Source: Anastrepha obliqua (Eukaryota > Arthropoda > Insecta > Diptera > Tephritidae). Taken from it: 64,000 nt of DNA. The translations under genes and the position numbers were made by a program. Under the pieces are notes generated by a model. That model saw only the letters and a list, made by a program, of their open reading frames with translations. It made no database searches and was not told where the DNA came from. The stretch spans positions 41,204,001-41,268,000 of the forward strand of contig NC_072895.1 of assembly GCF_027943255.1 (NCBI RefSeq), in the 5' to 3' direction. Positions 34,729 to 45,960 of this stretch are shown piece by piece (positions within the stretch are counted from its first letter, which is position 1; every line of letters starts with the position of its first letter).

Positions 34729-37700
34729 GTACGCCTACATTTTGACCACTTTGAATATTCGCTTTTTCTCTTCTTCTTCGTGTTTATTTATCATCAGAAA
34801 TTAAATGTTTTTTATGTTTATTATTTTATTATAAAAGTGCAGCTCATTAGCTAACAAGAACCAATTAAATTCAATTCTACAATAAAATCATGTACAAAAA
34901 TTATGAAAATTTCACAAAATTTTATTCGCAATTCCACGGTTTTGGATTAAAATTTCGGCTTTAAAATCTACAAAAAGATAATTTGAGGCGATTCTTGTTC
35001 GCGGTCTTCAAATGCTTTGAGGTCTGAGTTTACCAGTGAGAAAATTCAATCAACTCGCTTGACAGTCATTGCATAGAGAGACTGATTCCGCAGTAGTTAG
35101 CACAGATTGCTGGATTACTCTTTTCACGGATTGAGGCTTGAGCACTCATCGATTGCTGAACCACTCTACTTAATTTCATGTTTGGAGTGTCTAATCTTCT
35201 TCTACATTTAGGAAATTGGTTTCGAACTTTCAAAAAATATGAATGAAGCAAATTCAGCGGCATCAATTCAGATCAAACTCACTATTTCGGCAGTGAATTT
35301 TCACAGTTGCTGTGCGATCTACGACTAATGTAAATCAGACTTACCAAGCCTCGTTGTCCACACCCGACAGCTGTCAAAGGAAAAGTGCAACAGCAAAACA
35401 AAACAAAAAAAATGTACGCTTAGTTCAAAACAAGCATTCAGTTTAATGGAATTGCCATTAGTTGCGAACAAAAACTTCACTTCTAGAATTTTATTACTGC
35501 TGAAAATTTTGGAAACTATTTATCCTGCCATCAAATATTTATCACTTTAATGAACACTCTCTGCAATCGTCTCGCCTCCACTACCATATTAATAAACTTT
35601 AACGAGTCGGTGAGCACAATTTTTTTTTTCTTTTTCGTGATGTTTTTTGCCAAAATTCAGTAACGTTTAATAACTTTGAAAATTTGTCAATTCCTCCTCC
35701 CCATCATTTTTATGATACTCACATCTCTCTGATTCTAACGATATGTTGGCATATCAACCCATTTTATCGCAGCTTTGGCATCGCCGTGCTTCGTCATATC
35801 AGCTAGTGGTGTGGACACAGATACCTAGCAAGTGCCTTGGCGCCTTCACTTTCATACATTTTTCTTTTCTTTTGCTTTTTCGCAAACCTTTTTTTCATCC
35901 CATTTCCTCTTTGGTAGGCTAACTTTTTATTTGACTTTGACGGTTCACCTCGTAAATTGAGTTTAACTGGATCGATTGAAAGGTCAAAGGGATAGTGAAA
36001 CAATACTGTTTTTGCGCTCTTGCTTCTTTTTGCTTGACCTTTTTCACATCCTATTTTATTCCCTTTTTGCAAAAATATCATTGTAAGCTTGCAACTGCTT
36101 TAATTTTTTTCCATCACTGCACTTCATAAGTTTTTGTTTGTTTGAGTGCCTTTAGTGTGGCTGGCTTTGATGGTAGCTGCCATACTCAGCTTTATGTTGG
36201 TGAAACCAAAATTTTTGCTGGATTTACAGTTACACCTGTGTTCAAAATAAAACGAGTGCGACGAATTATCAATTTTTAAACTGTTTTTTTCTTTTTTTTT
36301 GGTTTGTGTTGAAACATTTTTTTCTTATAGAAGCACAGTACATTCTTTTGTACAACAAAAACCGTGGAACTTAAGGCTTCAATCGCTGCACAAAATTCAA
36401 AAATATTTAACAAATTTCATAAAAAAACTCCTAGATTTTTATTCGAAATCTTTAAAAAAGTTCCTGGTACGCCGTTCTACAGATATACCATTCAAATTTA
36501 GTACAATAAAGTGCAAATTTCCTGTGGCTCAAAATTCCTTTTGATTTTTGGCAATTTTTTTTTCGTTGAGGTGTGGAGCATTTTCTTCCATATACGCGTA
36601 TAAGCTTGTAAAAATGTGGAAAAAATAATACAAATATTCTTACAAACGAAATAAGGCGCACTGCCTGCCAGGACATTTGGCCCAAAAACATGTGTTTTAT
36701 ATGAAAAAAAAAAAAAATCTCAACACCGCAACAAAAAAAAAAATTGCCAAAAATCAACGCACCTTTTGGTGCTTCAAACCCGAATTTTTTTGTACTCAAA
36801 TCGAATGGGTTATAAAACTGCATACCCTTAATGTTACTAAAATTTTTTAAAATAATTTTAATTAAAAAAAATTTATTTTATTAATTTTTAAAATAAATTG
36901 AATTTTTTTTTAATTTCTTGAATTTTGTACAAAGATTAAGCTTGTAGTAGAACGTTCTATAACTTTACAAAAATATAAAAAAAAAATTAAGTACATAAAT
37001 AAATGGAACTTGAAAATCCGTCACGCTCCTATTATTTTGAACACATATGTAACAGGCTTATAAATTTTAAATATTTCGCAAATACATACATCTTTACTTT
37101 CCATTTGAAGTTTTCGCCCATTCAACATTTTCCATAATAGCATCCATATTATTATTCCCTCTCCTTTCTTCCTTTCTATCCAATTAAATACTCAGTGCAT
37201 TTGACTTGCAACTTGCTGCAATTAAACTTTTGTGTATGTATAGCACACAAATCCAGCAACAAAAATGAAAACTGTGCGTGCATATCAACAATTAGCTTGG
37301 TGTGCGCTGGTGGAGTAAAAAAAAAAACGAAGTAGAAAAGGAACAAAAAACAGGAAAACTCATTGAAGTGAACAGTGAACAACTTAATTAATGAAATATG
37401 TCTGTGTGTGTGTATGTTTGTTCTGCTGACCTATGATTGAAAGCTGATGCAACAGTTGCTGCTGATGAAGGCAAAAATTGTTGGAATGTGGGTGAAAGCA
37501 GCGCGGGTTAGCGAGCAACGGGCGTGTGGCAAATTTCCAAGTAACAGCTGCGGCAAAGTATTACACTCGGTCGATTCGATGAATGAAATAAAGTTATAAA
37601 TTAGTAACGTTCCAGAAGTGAAAGTCAATTAGGCTACAACAAATTTGCATTGCATATTGCCTGTGCGCGTATTGCAACTGTATTTTGAGTACCTAGAAAG

Positions 37701-37990
37701 TTTGGAACTCATTCCAATACTCATATCAGCATTTTGAATATCTTACGCATAAGCGACGTTGGTTGTTATAAGAGCGAAGGCGGCTTTAATGAACTGGGCA
37801 AGTGACTTAATTTGGAGCAAATATACTCGTGCACTATAATATTTCGGTAAATCATCTGACAGCTGACAGTTGAAAATTGGTTCTTACTTGCCTTAAGAAG
37901 CAAGACTACAGCTCCGTCACTCTTTAGATAATTTATAAAGCTCTAAAATTGTCTACTTTTATAGTTTGATATAAAAATTCCGGTGCCTCT
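34729..37990. other. No gene seen
   Basis: Long AT-rich interval, with a run of T/A tracts at 36830-36990. The minus frame at 35803-36081 (92 codons, very Lys-rich) and frames at 36299-36823 show no family signature. TGTGTGTGTGTATG near 37400 is a short microsatellite. Confidence 0.4.
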
Positions 37991-37991
37991 C

Positions 37992-38284
37992 GCGGTCGCT
38001 GCAGCCGGATGGGCTGGTGCGCCACCACCGTACTGAAGTGCACGGGTCAGAAATGCCTGCTACGAAACACCAAATGACAGAAAATACTTTTTCTAGTATT
38101 AGCCGCTTCTCGGCAGGCTATGGCAAACCTCCAAGAGGATTATTGTCATGAAAAAGTTCCATTCGGAGGCGGCACAAAACTGTAGACGCTTCCATTTGTG
38201 GAAAATTTTAAAACGCACACCACAAATAAAAGAAGGAGCTCCGCCACACTCCCAACAAAAAGAAGTGTATGCGCCAATTATATG
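37992..38284 (+). repeat. tRNA-derived SINE, copy 6
   Basis: Near full length but diverged: head GCGGTCGCTGCAGCCGGATG, then GAAACACCAAATGACAG, CTTCTCGGCAGGCTATGGC, AAACCTCCAAGAGG, CATTTGTGGAAA, GGAGCTCCGCCACAC and GCGCCAATTATATGG. About 14 bases before GTTCCATTCGGAGG are deleted relative to copy 2. Confidence 0.88.
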
Positions 38285-38394
38285 GGATTTTTTAAGAGCT
38301 TCAGAACTAAAATTATAATAATGAATATTGTTTTTTATTATAATCTGGTAGATAATTTCATTTAATCTATTTTTTGAATAACATTTCAGGCATA

Positions 38395-38560
38395 TGTACG
38401 AGTCCCATGGTCCATTCAATCAATCCAAGAAGACGATTACTAAGCTCGCTGTATGGCAAGCTGCGCCGTCTAACTTTTGGAAACAAAAATTCAGTCTGCA
38501 TGGCTCGATAGCGCTTGCCACCGACCGTAACGGCAGCTCCTTTCTAATTTCGAAAAAATA
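38395..38560 (-). pseudogene. DD41D transposase scrap
   Basis: Minus strand: KGAAVTVGGKRYRAMQTEFL then FPKV in one frame, followed after a deletion by KLDGAACHTASLVIVFLD in another. These match the family blocks that precede and include the second catalytic Asp (QQDGATCHTA). About 165 bases survive, next to a SINE. Confidence 0.75.
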
Positions 38561-40400
38561 ATTATTAAATATAAAACATAGAGCTTTTCCCAAATAAGAA
38601 ATATTGCGGTAGTAGAATCGTTAATACATGACTAGTTTTACGATTAAGGAGCTACGAGGGCAGCTATGGAAAGTTAGGGATGAAAAGAAAAGTAAAACCT
38701 GCCAGAATGACAAGCTTACAGAATAATAATCAGTTTAACTTTTCAAATGTCCTGAAGAGCCATAACCCTGTTGACAAGCCACCTATCTCTGTTTTCAGAC
38801 GCTTTCTTTGGTGCCACACTACTACAAAAAAATATGCCAGAAAAAATTGTATTTGTATACTATCTGATGTCAATTATAACATACTATAAAATCAAAATGA
38901 TCGCATTTTATTTTCATTAAAAAAAATTCCTAAAAAATATCTATACAAAATGAGTATTTGACCAGACTACTACCTTAATTTGGCTATTTAAAAATGTTAT
39001 ACCGAAAAAGTTAACTTCGGATATAAACTAAAAGTCATTCAAATTTTATCACAAACTTTGGGCATTACTCCATTTTTCAAGATTACAATTTTACATCAAA
39101 TTTTGATTGCCAATTGACCTCGATGTGCTATTTAGGTATGTCGCAGATTTTTATACAGTTACAAAATTTTTATCGCTCACAAAATGTACCAAACTGACGT
39201 TAAAAAGAATACTTGGCCTCAGGCATAAGTACAGTTGAGTTGAGCAAATGCTGGTGGGCACTTACAGGCCTGAAACGTGCGTAAGTGTTTGTTATTGCTT
39301 TGCTAATCACATTCATATATGCGTAAGAACTTTGTATGCTCAAGTACAGTAAAAAATACAAAAACTATGAAAATATATTACTTACGTAGGTATAACAACA
39401 GGGTGGTCCGCCTAGCAATGGGAGTTTAATTCTGCTATAAATAAAATACTCATCAATCTCTCAATAAATATTTTATTTCTTAAACCCTGCCATTAAATGT
39501 GGAACAAAATTAGGTTCGATAGTCCACAGCTGGTTTTGTTAATTGGCAATCGACAATTGATGAATTGATATCTTGAGCCCTGGTTCTCCCTTTCCACATC
39601 CATTACGTGAGCATCAGCTGGTTTGGATAAAGTACCATCTATTACCCTACTTTAGCTGCTCATTCTCTACGCTGTCCTTCTGATTGCTCCAAATATACAC
39701 AACATAGCCTTTTATCGCTGTTATTTCGCTTAGAAAAAAGTTTTATAAGTTCAACAAATTTCAAATAAAAATAAATGCGCATTCAGACTAGTTATACAAA
39801 ACGAAGTCTTAGCTACCAATAAAAGTCGATAAAAAAATTGACTTCACTCTACACCGCTGACCCACATTTTTTTCTTAGATTAGGTTTTGGCGGTTATTTC
39901 ATGAGGAGCAGAGAACTAAAAGCGCCCATTGTGATGCTGTGTGAGTGGACTTTAATTCCGTCTCTTTAGATCGCTAATTGCTGTAACCAAATTACTTTTA
40001 GAAAATGCAATTTTACTTTTAAAATTTTTTGGATTTTTCGCATGTCTAGTAACCTTAAGTCAGCGAGGCATTCAAGAAATATTTGCTAAGAGGGATATCC
40101 GTTGCTTTTTTCTAGAGCGAGGCAATGACAGGGATTATGTTTAGTGCTCTCTACCTACTCTTCATCTCTTTAGCTGCGGCAATAGTAACTTGCGGTGAAA
40201 ATCATATTTATAAAACGGCATATTTTCCATCTTTCATGCAAACGTCTCCATTTTCAAGATACTTTTCCAGGTCATTACACGGTGCTACAATGAAAATTAT
40301 TATTTTTTATTTTCGAAGTTTTCCATGAAACGCAGAATTCTCATTGCAGTTAAGAATTTTTAGTACATCTTTGAGATTGGGGAAGGGTGTTAAGTAAGTG
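38561..40400. other. No gene seen; one lone terminus
   Basis: AACAGGGTGGTCCGCCTAGC at 39400 resembles a Tc1/mariner end with no partner found. Otherwise AT-rich. Confidence 0.4.
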
Positions 40401-40409
40401 GGTTGAAGA

Positions 40410-41500
40410 GGGTATGTGTAGTGGCGTTCGGTTATGGTTACCTTCACATGCCGAAAATATATTGAGTTTGTGGGAGACGAGCCGAGATAAGTGGGAGTTT
40501 AACCTGCTATAATACCCAGACCGTAATTAAGGCAAAGTTATGCGGGTCTAACGAGGCAGCTGAAGCACTTCGTCTGCGATGGGTGGTGTTTGGACTCCGA
40601 CAACGGCGTTCGGGGTGATTTCTGCGATACCATCCAAACAAAATTTACTTGTAATTTGACTATGCTACTTGACTGGCAGCATGGAAAAAACGTTTTAAAA
40701 GTGTTGCAGAAAAGACATCAGGAGGCATCCTGTAGCTGTCCTGATAGCAATATTTGCACATTTCTGGAGCTTTGCCCACAGCGGATCACTAGTCCCAGTC
40801 GACCAGAAGGGCGCAGCGCAATTTTGTGCCGACCGGCCAATTATTTTAAATGTCGGCAGCAACATTTTTTGTCTTTATCCCAAGCGCTGTCGGCTAACTA
40901 TATGAGTATCTCGTTGCGGTTTTGGGCCTTCGTGGAAATGGCGGTTGTATGCGCCGAAAAAGCAAAAAAGGTCGAAGATTGTGGATTCCATGCAGTGGTT
41001 GGTAAAATAAACATTCACTTTGGAAAAAAAAGTCGTCGATGCCATTGCCGTACGCCATTTACGAACAATCGCCAGTGAAAGAGATCTCTGAAACTCCCTC
41101 TGGTGGTTGGAGAGCTTCGAGATGTATAGTACAAGTTAAAAACCAAGGGGAAAGTACATCACCTTGCGGCACACTTTGCTTTATCCTCTTCTGTTTTGAA
41201 TTGTGATCTCGATAGATGATAGGCGATTGCAAACTATAAAGATAATTTGGAGACCACCTCTTCAGTCCTGGCGGGAAGGTTGACTCTTGGATATCATCTA
41301 GAAGCGTGAAGTTCCTGATTGTATCAAAAGCCTTCGACAAGACTTGGAGAGTTTGTGGCAGTGAGTACGGTGGTGGTACTATGCATCTACGAAAGCCATG
41401 CTGTTGTGTAGCTGGGGTCAGGTGTTTCATGAAGAATTGGACTAGGAGGGCCTCAAGGGTACTCACTACTGGCAAAGGAGAATTGGAGTTGGATCGGATG
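40410..41500 (-). pseudogene. Jockey-like LINE reverse transcriptase remnant
   Basis: Read on the minus strand from 41475: LTPATQQHGFRR (RT motif near the start of the palm), LSKAFDTIRNFTLLDDIQES, LKRWSPNYLYS, KRIKQSVPQGDVLSPWF and SFTGDCS. The last should be YADDCT, so the catalytic Asp pair is changed to Gly-Asp. The tail continues across frameshifts at 41060-40430: LLPTFKIIGRSAQNCAAPFW, GTSDPLWAKLQKCANIAIRT, ATGCLLMS and LRSGYYSRLNSHLSRL. These are the thumb and C-terminal blocks of jockey-clade ORF2. A 162-codon frame on the opposite strand at 40590-41078 is a shadow. Dead copy: catalytic change plus many frame breaks. Confidence 0.85.
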
Positions 41501-41689
41501 ATATGACTCCCCTAGGTTGGCTGGCTTCTCAGAGCATTTACGACTTATTGTAGGAAACTTAAAAAGTTCATGCATTTTTTTTTTATTTTGTAGCACTGTG
41601 TTATTAACATTATAACTTTATTTGTGTAAATTTGTTAATTTCTTTCTAATGTTATCATTACTTCTAGCTGGTAGATGGTACTATAAGAC

Positions 41690-41699
41690 TGGGTGTATA

Positions 41700-41761
<62 letters not shown>

Positions 41762-42207
41762 TTGGGACAACTAGCAAGTGCAGGACTCAGACATTAATTA
41801 AGTCCATTGTACTACACTTGGATTCCCTTTTAATTTTCTTTAAATCTACCCGATCTCCGAAGAAATCTGAGTAGATCTTGTGGTGCCAAGGAGCCAAGAT
41901 TCTTAACACCAGTGCCAAAGACCTCAAACCTGATTCGAGCGAAGGCGGGGCAGACACACAGGAAGTGGTCCGCCGTCTCATCCTCCTCTTCACAAGCTGG
42001 GCAGAGTACACTGTCTGAGATGCCCAACCTTTCCATGTGCTTTGCCTACAGAAAGTGGCCCGTCATCAGTCCAACCAACCGTCTGCACTCCCCTCTGCTT
42101 AATGACAGAAGGGTTTGCGACAGTCGATATTACATGACAGGTAAAATCAGTTTTGTCCATCTGCAGCCTCTCTCAGCCTGCCAAGCTTGCTTGTGGGTGT
42201 ATAAGTT
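41690..42207 (-). mobile_element. Young 5'-truncated LINE with 14-bp TSD and poly(A)
   Basis: TGGGTGTATAAGTT occurs at 41690-41703 and again at 42194-42207, a perfect 14-bp target-site duplication. Between them, on the minus strand, is the last 430 bp of a non-LTR element ending in an uninterrupted poly(A) of about 57 (T run 41704-41760). Severe 5' truncation, a tail at one end and duplicated target are the standard product of target-primed reverse transcription. The perfect duplication and unbroken tail imply recent insertion. It landed about 200 bp from the much older LINE at 40410-41500. Confidence 0.95.
41820..42193 (-). pseudogene. Non-LTR ORF2 C-terminal fragment
   Basis: The minus strand gives LLSLSRGECRRLVGLMTGHF, a stop or frame slip, then KHMERLGISDSVLCPACEEE, DETADHFLCVCPAFARIRF and LGSLAPQDLLRFLRRSGRF, ending KEN and TAA near 41830. 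The knuckle C-x2-C-x8-H-x4-C is intact. It represents the last 120 or so residues of ORF2. No catalytic domain is present, so the copy is inert as a source. Confidence 0.85.
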
Positions 42208-43198
42208 AAGTTGGTAGTTTTTTTTTTTGCTTAAATGTGTACGATGGCCACATTAGCTTTGATGGAAATATCCATATATAAATCTTATATATTCACTCGT
42301 TTTGTGCTTATGACTTTTAGTTTTCCAGTGAAATCGCAAAATTCTTGTGCCGTGTACAAAACTTATGTGCACTCAACACTTATATGCGTTCAACCAAGCT
42401 GTTAAATTGTGTAAATAATTTGTATTAATTTTCGATAAATTCAGTTTATGCTTAAACTGTTTTGCAAATGCTCCCACAATACAGAATTCAGTTACTCATA
42501 AGTAGCATTTAATTGGTAGGAAGCCTCATAACTTAACCAATTAAATTATGTTGCAATTCAGTGAAATACAATAAAATACTTTTCCACATCCAACTGCATT
42601 TTACGAACAGCGCACTTCCTGTGTTGTTGTGGTTTATTGTGTTGCTGCCTTTACCGTTGTGGCAAATAAAAATAATAACAAATAATTGGCAAATAATAGC
42701 ATCGAATTATGGAATTATTTGCATCGGCATTCTGGGTAGGTTAAATGAAGATGCAGGCGAGCAAATAAATTTGAGTAAATGGAGAACACATGGAGGACTG
42801 TTAAAGGTGGCAAAGATGAAAATAAGGAAGATGGTGGAAGTGTGCAATGAATACACGTGATAGAAGTGAAAAAAGTTAATGAAAATTACAAAATCTAAAG
42901 TATCGGATATAGCTTTTAGGCACAGGCAGATATGCACTCCGTTGCGGAACTCTCAAAGCACCACATTTTGACAAGTTTTGACTATAGTTTAATTTATCAC
43001 TTTTTTATTTTAAATTAGTTTTTAAAAAAACATAGTTTATTCTGTAACAAAAAACACATAAGTACAGTTCTCAAACTATTCGCAAGTTTTATAAATCCAT
43101 CAACTTTCAACAAAATTTCAAACTTTTTAATCAGAATTTTCAAAACAATACTTGGGTACTCAGTTTCATAGCCCATTAAATTTTAGTATCAAAATATA
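42208..43198. other. No gene seen
   Basis: AT-rich DNA; the 99-codon frame at 42561-42860 is not recognisable and is opposed by another frame on the other strand. Confidence 0.45.
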
Positions 43199-44474
43199 AG
43201 GTGAAGTCCAAAATAAACAAGACTGGCATCATAAAAATTTTTCTGATGGCGCTATCTTTTTAACGAGTTAGTGCGTTGGAAGTTACAACCCTAGCTGACT
43301 TTCGGTGAAAGCTTCCTGGCACTCGATTCAATGGAAGCGAAGTTGTTGCGTCTAAACTGTCAGTATGTTTGAGTCGTCGGTACAAAAGTGAGTTTCAAAC
43401 AAAAAGCTAATATCAAATTTTGTTTTAAAATCAGTAAAACGTTTACCGAAACATTTGAAGTGAGTAAAAAAGCTTATGGCGATGATTGTCTATCTCGTGC
43501 CAGAGTTCATTAGTGGTTTACACATTTCAGAAACGGTTGGGAAGACATAAAAGGCAATAACCATATGTCAAATCAGTAGTCACCGAAAACTCTATCGAAA
43601 TTGTTCGTAAATTTATCAAAAATGAATCGAAATCATGGTTGAAGTTCATGGAATTGGAGTTAAATTTTCCAAAACATAGACTTATCACATTTTAACTGAT
43701 GATTTGGGCTTACGAAAGGTCTGTGCACGTTTCATTCCGCACAAGTTAACTAAGGAACAAAAATTGCAAAGAATTCAACATTCGAAAGACCCCATTAAAG
43801 AGGCGAGAAAAGACGAGAACTTCCTTTACAACATTGTAACTGGTGGTGAAACGTGGTGTTTCCAGCGTTAAAATGCGGAATAGGAGACCCCAAACGAGCC
43901 ACCACCCAAAAAATCGCGTTTGGAGAAGTCAAAAATCAAGTCGATGCTTATTTGTTTATGCGATTCCAAGAGAATTGTCCACAAGGAGTTTGTGCCAACG
44001 GACAAAACCGTCAATCGAATTCTCTGTCTTGGCTTTTTGAAGCGTTTGTTGCATTGCATTCGGTGAATTCGTCCTGAATGCGGTGAAGGAAAAAGCTGGC
44101 GCTCATTGCATGATAATGCACCATCTCATCGATCCACTGATTTTTTTACTATAAATCGCATTTTAACTATCAATCATTCACCGTATTTGTCTGATATGGT
44201 TCGCTGTGACTTCTACCTATTCGGAAAATCGCATTTCGCCATGAAAGGAAAATGGTTTGCGTCCGTAAAGGCCATCCAAAAGGCTTGTACCGGCATCGTG
44301 AAAGCCATTCCGGTCAATGACCTGAAATACTCTTTCGAAAATCTTTTAAATCGCGCAAAACAGTGTATCGAGGCGAGAGAGGACTATTTTGAATATGTAG
44401 ACTTGAAGTTATCAGAACAAAGCTCTTGTCGCTTCTATTTTAGCTCATTCGTATTTATTTTGGACTGCACTTTG
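43199..44474 (+). mobile_element. Second mariner element, frameshifted
   Basis: Ends GGTGAAGTCCAAAATAAA (left) and TTTATTTTGGACTGCACTTT (right) are imperfect inverted repeats flanked by TA at 43197-43198 and 44475-44476. Length is about 1.28 kb, that of a full mariner. It belongs to a different subfamily from the element at 17592: termini and protein both differ. Confidence 0.85.
43363..44437 (+). pseudogene. mariner transposase, many frameshifts
   Basis: Starting near ATG 43363 (MFESSVQK then stop), the plus strand yields, across at least five frame breaks: KFCFKIGKTFTETFEV, KAYGDDCLSRARVH, TDDLGLRKVCARFIPHKLTK (the WVPHEL-region equivalent), DENFLYNIVTGGETWCFQ, HDNAPSHRSTDF, then FTINRILTINHSPYLSDMVR, CDFYLFGKSHFAMKG and NLLNRAKQCIEAREDYFEY. 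The first catalytic Asp is changed (TGDET to TGGET). The second Asp (HDN) and third (CDFYLF) remain, though a deletion lies between them in the STDFF region. The last open piece (44106-44477) covers the C-terminal third. Not functional. Confidence 0.88.
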
Positions 44475-44476
44475 TA

Positions 44477-45065
44477 GATAAGTTGGAATTGACATACAAT
44501 TCTTGTTGATTTTTTTCCAGTTTTCCCCGAAGCTGTTTTGCATTTTTCCATATAATGCACGAAGTTTGTTTTATAATGTCATAGATTAAACGTGGCATTT
44601 GTATCTGTCAAAAACAAACAATTACGACAGTTATGTAGTTAAAACTGTAAACATATACCACATTTAGGACATGTGTAGCAATACACCAAAATCCCAAAAA
44701 AAAAAAACAAATCGTTTGAGGTTAACCAATTCAAGTATTATTTTTAGTGCACTGCTATTAGATAGTTAGAAGTTACGGCAAGTTGGCAGCAGTGTGAAGG
44801 CTGTTCATCCAACGACAACAAAAAAGTACATTTTATCTTGATCAAATTCACATGCTCGCCTAGGGCAAGTGACTGAAATCGATAGTTGTATTAAAATAGA
44901 GATACGTTTATGCTTGTTTTATTGTTTTCTTAGTATGATACTAAGTTTTTAGAAATTTTATTACAACAAAAAATGTATTAAGTCGTGCAGAATGTAGTAC
45001 AATGACCTCCTGACTGAGTGCTTGGGTTCGGTCAAACCCCCACAAATTTAATCTTATCTAATCTA
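44477..45065. other. No gene seen
   Basis: AT-rich spacer with an A run at 44697-44707; no coding or repeat signal recognised. Confidence 0.45.
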
Positions 45066-45430
45066 AGGTGCGGAATCCTCCTGAAATGTAATATTTCCTT
45101 CGCGCTCTGACAGCTGCTCAACTGATATTAAAATACCTTGTTTAATGATTTCAGTATATGCCGAAGAGTTTACATATCCTTTAAAAAGCAAAATTCCTTC
45201 AACAACGTATCTTGGTGTGCCCCCCAGACCATTACGTATGGTGAAAGTGTCACAGTACTCTCATTGAAGTTGTGGCTATACTTTTCATTTTGTTGGTAGC
45301 CCACTAAGCACCCTGCATCTGAGGTAAATATATTTATTTTACACTCACTTTTACACCTTTGAAAAAATAGCCTTCTAGATGACGCTGGGACTTTATAAAA
45401 GATTCCGCAAATCAACTGGTTGATGAAAAT
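45066..45430 (-). pseudogene. Tc1-like transposase fragment
   Basis: On the minus strand: CKSECKINIFTSDAG (family SDESKFNIFGSDG, with the first catalytic Asp lost), then SPYVMVWGAHQD (VMVWG motif), FCFLKDM, TLRHILKSL and, after further slips, ITFQEDSAP, containing the second catalytic Asp. The reading stops right after it; the third acidic residue and C-terminus are absent. The 97-codon frame at 45170-45463 covers the middle. Next to it on the other strand is an R1-like LINE. Confidence 0.7.
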
Positions 45431-45489
45431 TTTGATCCCAGATCCATAACTCCACTTTTCCAAAAGGGTGAAAAAAGTGGTGAAAATGC

Positions 45490-45960
45490 CACTAAGTCTA
45501 AGCCATACGCGAAGTAACTCGGTGGATCGTCGACTAAGCTTCCATTATAACTTGGAGTACGACAGCAGCAAAGCTGTCGGTGTAACGGTAGCTCTGGTAA
45601 CTGCAATAATGCAAATATCGTTGAGCCAATGCAGAAGACAAGACTGGTTCTGGCTGGAGTAGTGAGGTCTATCCCACTCTATGGTGGCTACATGCGCATG
45701 ATGTATTAACTCTACGTGCAGATTGTTTACTACCAAAGTCTGCTCTGCCTTCAGAACGTCTCAGAAGATGCAGTGCTCATTATAGCTGGCCTATGCCCAC
45801 TGATAGTAGCGATATGTAGCAAGACTCATGAAGCGACCCCAGAGAACTCATAAAAATGGTTAATTAGCAGAGCGCAACCCACGTCCGGACACGATGGAAT
45901 AGTGAAACAAAAGAAGCGAAGAGAAGAAGTGGATTAATATCTTACCCATATCCTTAGCGA
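45490..45960 (+). pseudogene. R1-like LINE, end of reverse transcriptase
   Basis: Plus-strand reading: VDRRLSFHYNLEYDSSKAVG (family LDHRLNFKDHL…KA), VALVTAIMQI, then KTRLVLAGVVRSIPLYGGY (LLAGVV-SILLYGAPIW block) and NVSEDAVLIIAGLCPLIVAI (YRTVSEDA-LVIAG-PPL block). It fades into broken text around THVRTRWNSETKEAKRR. This order is the thumb and C-terminal region of R1-clade ORF2. Upstream catalytic palm and downstream knuckle are missing. Confidence 0.65.

Noticed and set aside
34441..34854. 137-codon open frame on the plus strand
   Set aside because: It is the antisense of a SINE flanked by target duplications, then AT-rich flank; not a gene.
35803..36081. Lysine-rich 92-codon minus frame
   Set aside because: No homologous motif recognised; composition can arise from an A-rich strand.
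40590..41078. 162-codon open frame on the plus strand
   Set aside because: It is antisense to a jockey-like reverse transcriptase whose minus-strand blocks are clear.
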